Made by a program: the position numbers and the translations under genes. A DNA stretch of 13,543 nucleotides. Source: Oscillatoria sp. Prado101. Its GTDB lineage: Bacteria; Cyanobacteriota; Cyanobacteriia; Cyanobacteriales; Oscillatoriaceae. Location: the NCBI GenBank assembly GCA_025454445.1, contig JALOOK010000045.1, positions 1-13,543 on the forward strand, given 5' to 3'. The notes beneath the pieces were generated by a model that ran no database searches, was not told the DNA's origin, and saw only the letters and a list, made by a program, of their open reading frames with translations. This document shows positions 11,314-13,543 of this stretch, one piece after another. Every line of letters starts with the position of its first letter. Position 1 is the stretch's first letter.

Positions 11314-12408
11314 ATGACTTCTGTCATCCGCGTTAATCTGCCGCAGCAGTCTTATGATATTGAACTCGCCGCCGGGGGCGTCGGTGAGCTGGGCGCAAAG
11401 ATGCAGCTGCTGAATCTGGGAAAGAAGGTTTTGCTGGTTTCTAACCCGGTGGTGTTCGGGCATTACGGACAGCGGGCTGTTGCTTCCTTGGAGTCAGCTG
11501 GGTTTGCTGTCGAGCGCTGCATCCTCCCCGATGGCGAGCAGTACAAAACTCTGGAATCTGTGCAAAAAATCTACAGCGCCGCTCTGGAAAGCCGTCTGGA
11601 ACGCTCGTCAACGATGGTGGCGCTGGGGGGCGGCGTGATTGGGGACATGACCGGCTTTGCGGCTGCGACTTGGCTGCGCGGGATTAACTTCGTGCAGGTG
11701 CCAACCACTCTGCTGGCGATGGTGGACGCTTCGATTGGCGGCAAAACCGGCGTCAACCACCCCAAGGGCAAGAATTTAATCGGCGCGTTTTACCAGCCGA
11801 ACTTGGTGCTTGCTGACCCGCAGGTGCTGCAAACTCTGCCGGCAAGGGAGTTCAGAGCCGGCATGGCGGAGGTGATTAAGTACGGGGTGATTTGGAATGA
11901 GCCGCTGTTTGAGCTGCTGGAGCAGTGCAAGCGCCTTGACGAGTTGCGGTATATAGATGCCGGTGCGCTGCAAGAAATGATCAGCTGGTCTTGCCAAAGT
12001 AAGGCTGATGTGGTAATGCAAGATGAAAAAGAATCCGATCTGAGGGCGATTCTCAACTACGGTCACACGATCGGTCATGCGGTGGAAAGTTTAACCGGCT
12101 ACAAGTCTGTGATTCACGGGGAGGCGGTGGCGATTGGTATGGTGGCGGCGAGCCAGCTGGCTGTTGAGCTGGATATGTGGGACTATGAGTGCGACCGCCG
12201 GCAGCTGGCGCTGATCAAAAAGGCGGGACTGCCGGTGAAGTTGCCGGCGGGGCTGGATGTGGACGAGATTGTGGAGAGTTTGCAAACGGATAAGAAGGTG
12301 AAGGGGGGGAAGGTGCGGTTTGTGCTGCCGGCTCACATTGGTGCGGCGACGGTGACGGATCGGGTGCCGGCGCATTTGATTGGCCAGGTGTTGCGAGGGA
12401 TGATGTAG
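11314..12408 (+). CDS. aroB: 3-dehydroquinate synthase
   Basis: This enzyme converts 3-deoxy-D-arabino-heptulosonate 7-phosphate to 3-dehydroquinate, the second step of the shikimate pathway, in the cytoplasm with NAD and a divalent metal. The 364-aa length is typical. Signature blocks are LPDGEQYKTLES (71-82), the NAD-binding GGGVIGDMTGFAAATWLRG (105-123), PTTLLAMVDASIGGKTGVN (130-148), GKNLIGAFYQP (152-162), AEVIKYG (185-191), NYGHTIGHAVE (248-258) and HGEAVAIGM (268-276). E186, H251 and H268 align with the known metal ligands. A GTG at 11305 is in frame but adds only MLA; ATG 11314 is preferred because family proteins open close to this point. There is no strong Shine-Dalgarno at either. 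It is divergent from petL and appears monocistronic, with nearly 300 bp before the next gene. Confidence 0.96.
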   Translation: MTSVIRVNLPQQSYDIELAAGGVGELGAKMQLLNLGKKVLLVSNPVVFGHYGQRAVASLESAGFAVERCILPDGEQYKTLESVQKIYSAALESRLERSSTMVALGGGVIGDMTGFAAATWLRGINFVQVPTTLLAMVDASIGGKTGVNHPKGKNLIGAFYQPNLVLADPQVLQTLPAREFRAGMAEVIKYGVIWNEPLFELLEQCKRLDELRYIDAGALQEMISWSCQSKADVVMQDEKESDLRAILNYGHTIGHAVESLTGYKSVIHGEAVAIGMVAASQLAVELDMWDYECDRRQLALIKKAGLPVKLPAGLDVDEIVESLQTDKKVKGGKVRFVLPAHIGAATVTDRVPAHLIGQVLRGMM

Positions 12409-12441
12409 GGGGAGTTTTTTTGTTATCGTCTCGACTTGAGT

Positions 12442-12489
12442 TTCTCCCGCCGGTTCAGATTTTGAAATGCAGGGGGAGAATTTGAACCG
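12442..12489. repeat. Overlapping inverted repeats downstream of aroB
   Basis: CGGTTCAGATT (12451-12461) pairs with AATTTGAACCG (12479-12489) with one mismatch. TTCTCCC (12442-12448) can instead pair with GGGAGAA (12474-12480), so two alternative folds compete. It begins 33 nt after the aroB stop, beyond a run of seven T, and may end aroB transcription, though no T-run follows. Confidence 0.4.
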
Positions 12490-12649
12490 CCAAGACGCGC
12501 CTGTTCGCCAAGAAGAGTGGTGGTGAGATTGGGTGAGGGAGGTGGGCTTTTTGGCTGACTTTCCCCGCTTGTTCAAAGTGTGCGTAAACACAGCCGGGAG
12601 GAAAAATGGGGATTTCTCTCTCGCTGTTTCCCCGGCACACCGGCTCTCC

Positions 12650-12658
12650 TGCTATACT
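12650..12658 (+). promoter_or_regulatory. Candidate extended -10 promoter for the membrane protein gene
   Basis: TGCTATACT matches the extended -10 form TGnTATAAT with one mismatch. It lies 46 nt before the GTG start at 12705. No good -35 is present at 16-18 nt, as is allowed for extended -10 promoters. The rest of the 12490-12649 spacer shows no gene. Confidence 0.4.
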
Positions 12659-12690
12659 TTTTTTGCCAAAGTGATACACTCCCCTTCTCC

Positions 12691-12695
12691 AGGAG
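12691..12695 (+). promoter_or_regulatory. Ribosome-binding site fixing a GTG start
   Basis: AGGAG lies 9 nt before GTG 12705. The next stop upstream in frame is TGA at 12672-12674 and no ATG lies between, so GTG is the first usable start and is well placed. Confidence 0.7.
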
Positions 12696-12704
12696 CCAAC
12701 GCCG

Positions 12705-13543
12705 GTGCTCTTTCTTTTCTCTGTGACGCTTTTTCTGAGCGCTTTCCTGCTGTTTTGGGTGCAGCTGATGGTCGCCAAGATGATTCTACCGCTCTTGGGC
12801 GGCTCTCCCGCTGTGTGGAATACTTGCCAGTTCTTTTTTCAAGGCAGTTTATTGCTCGGTTACGGATACGGGCACCTGACAATAAGGTGGTGGGAGACTC
12901 GCCGGCAAGCGGTGATTCACAGCTTTCTGCTCTTGGTGCCGGTGGCTTTTTTGCCGGTTGCTATTCCTAAGGGTTGGATTCCCCCTGCAAATGTCAGTCC
13001 CATCCCTTGGTTGCTGGCTCTGTTGCTGGTTTCCACCGGCATCCCGTTTTTTGTGGTTTCTACCAGTGCTCCTCTGGTGCAAAAGTGGTTTGCCGGTACG
13101 GAACACCCCAGCAGTGAAGACCCATATTTCCTCTATATTGCCAGCAATCTGGGCAGCATGTTAGGGCTGATCAGTTACCCCATCCTGATTGAGCCGAATT
13201 TTTCCCTGACGCAGCAGAGTTGGCTGTGGGCTGCCGGTTACGGATTGCTGATTTTTCTGACGATCGGGTGCGCAGCCTGCCTGTGGCGTTCGCCTCGAAA
13301 TGCTGTGCCGGTGCAAACACTTAGTGATATAGCGGATGTAGAGACGCGACATGTTACGTCTGTGTCTTTGATACAAACAGATGGCGAAGAAACCGGCTCG
13401 ACATCCGCTACAGCTGGTTCCCCATTTTCTGCATTTTCTGCAGATCAAGCTCGGTGGGTGTTGCTGTCGTTTATTCCGTCCAGTTTGCTTTTAGGAGTCA
13501 CCACTTATATTACAACAGATATAGCATCTCTGCCGCTGCTGTG
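12705..13543 (+). CDS. Fused MFS-like/spermidine synthase-like membrane protein (3' end missing)
   Basis: The gene runs off the right edge; 279 residues are visible from a GTG start. The protein begins with membrane spans: LFLFSVTLFLSAFLLFWVQ (2-20), then QFFFQGSLLLGYGYG (42-56), IHSFLLLVPVAFLPVAI (71-87), PWLLALLLVSTGIPFFVVST (101-120), YGLLIFLTIGCAACLW (179-194) and WVLLSFIPSSLLLGVTTYIT (251-270). Family marks are MVAKMILPLLGGSPAVWNT (22-40), STSAPLVQKWF (119-129), DPYFLYIASNLGSM (139-152) and the closing LGVTTYITTDIASLPLL, which together point to the fused MFS/spermidine-synthase family. Those proteins have a membrane half before a spermidine-synthase-like half, which would lie outside the window; their substrate is generally unknown. 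A polar, Ser/Thr-rich linker of about 50 residues (197-248) separates span groups. It is alone on the plus strand after aroB. Confidence 0.85.
   Translation, partial: MLFLFSVTLFLSAFLLFWVQLMVAKMILPLLGGSPAVWNTCQFFFQGSLLLGYGYGHLTIRWWETRRQAVIHSFLLLVPVAFLPVAIPKGWIPPANVSPIPWLLALLLVSTGIPFFVVSTSAPLVQKWFAGTEHPSSEDPYFLYIASNLGSMLGLISYPILIEPNFSLTQQSWLWAAGYGLLIFLTIGCAACLWRSPRNAVPVQTLSDIADVETRHVTSVSLIQTDGEETGSTSATAGSPFSAFSADQARWVLLSFIPSSLLLGVTTYITTDIASLPLL

Noticed and set aside
12533..12970. 145-codon plus-strand frame before and over the fused membrane protein
   Set aside because: Out of frame with the recognisable membrane protein and without family features or a ribosome-binding site.
1..13543. tRNA or rRNA genes
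   Set aside because: No cloverleaf with a GGTTCGAATC-type T arm and no rRNA core sequence was recognised on either strand.

Overview
The window looks like the chromosome of a gas-vacuolate filamentous cyanobacterium, probably Oscillatoriales-like (Oscillatoria, Kamptonema, Microcoleus or Planktothrix relatives). The evidence is the gvpK-gvpF-gvpG run, a small gene that reads as cytochrome b6f subunit PetL, two HIP1 octamers (GCGATCGC at 2799-2806 and 9252-9259), many TPR repeats with the cyanobacterial AWYNRG/ALYNLGRYEEAIASYDKAL pattern, and dispersed palindromic repeats between genes. The genus is an inference.

Layout. 1-1438: end of a gas-vesicle operon on the plus strand, gvpK (5' end outside the window), gvpF and gvpG, tightly spaced. 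1484-1590: a composite repeat block. 1588-1992 (minus): a coiled-coil protein that is probably GvpV, convergent with the operon. 2360-3586 and 4504-5601 (both minus): two all-TPR proteins separated by about 0.9 kb of gene-free, hairpin-rich DNA. 5814-7247 (plus): an aspartase-family lyase (AspA). 7260-7750: two MITE-like elements and a short relic-like reading frame. 7795-8076: a small conserved-looking protein of unknown function. 8257-9219: a DUF362 protein closed by a clear terminator. 9329-9423: another MITE-like palindromic repeat. 9461-11029: a cobalamin-binding-type radical SAM protein. 11121-11222 (minus): petL. 11314-12408: aroB. 12705 to the right end: the membrane part of a fused MFS-like/spermidine-synthase-like protein, cut by the window edge.

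How the genes work together. Only the gvp genes form an evident functional unit, which makes the gas vesicles that give buoyancy. The rest are unrelated housekeeping genes (aroB in the shikimate pathway, petL in photosynthetic electron transport, aspA in C4/ammonia metabolism) and poorly characterised ones (DUF362, radical SAM, TPR proteins). Nothing here amounts to a defence island, biosynthetic cluster or other new multigene system.

The most unusual content is the intergenic repeats. A 33-nt palindrome made of two smaller palindromes occurs in four full copies and one degraded copy, and at least two copies sit inside larger elements with terminal inverted repeats. There is also a separate 171-bp MITE-like element, and a two-hairpin repeat whose copies show compensatory stem changes. 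Several predicted start codons had to be moved, because open frames run upstream through these repeats.
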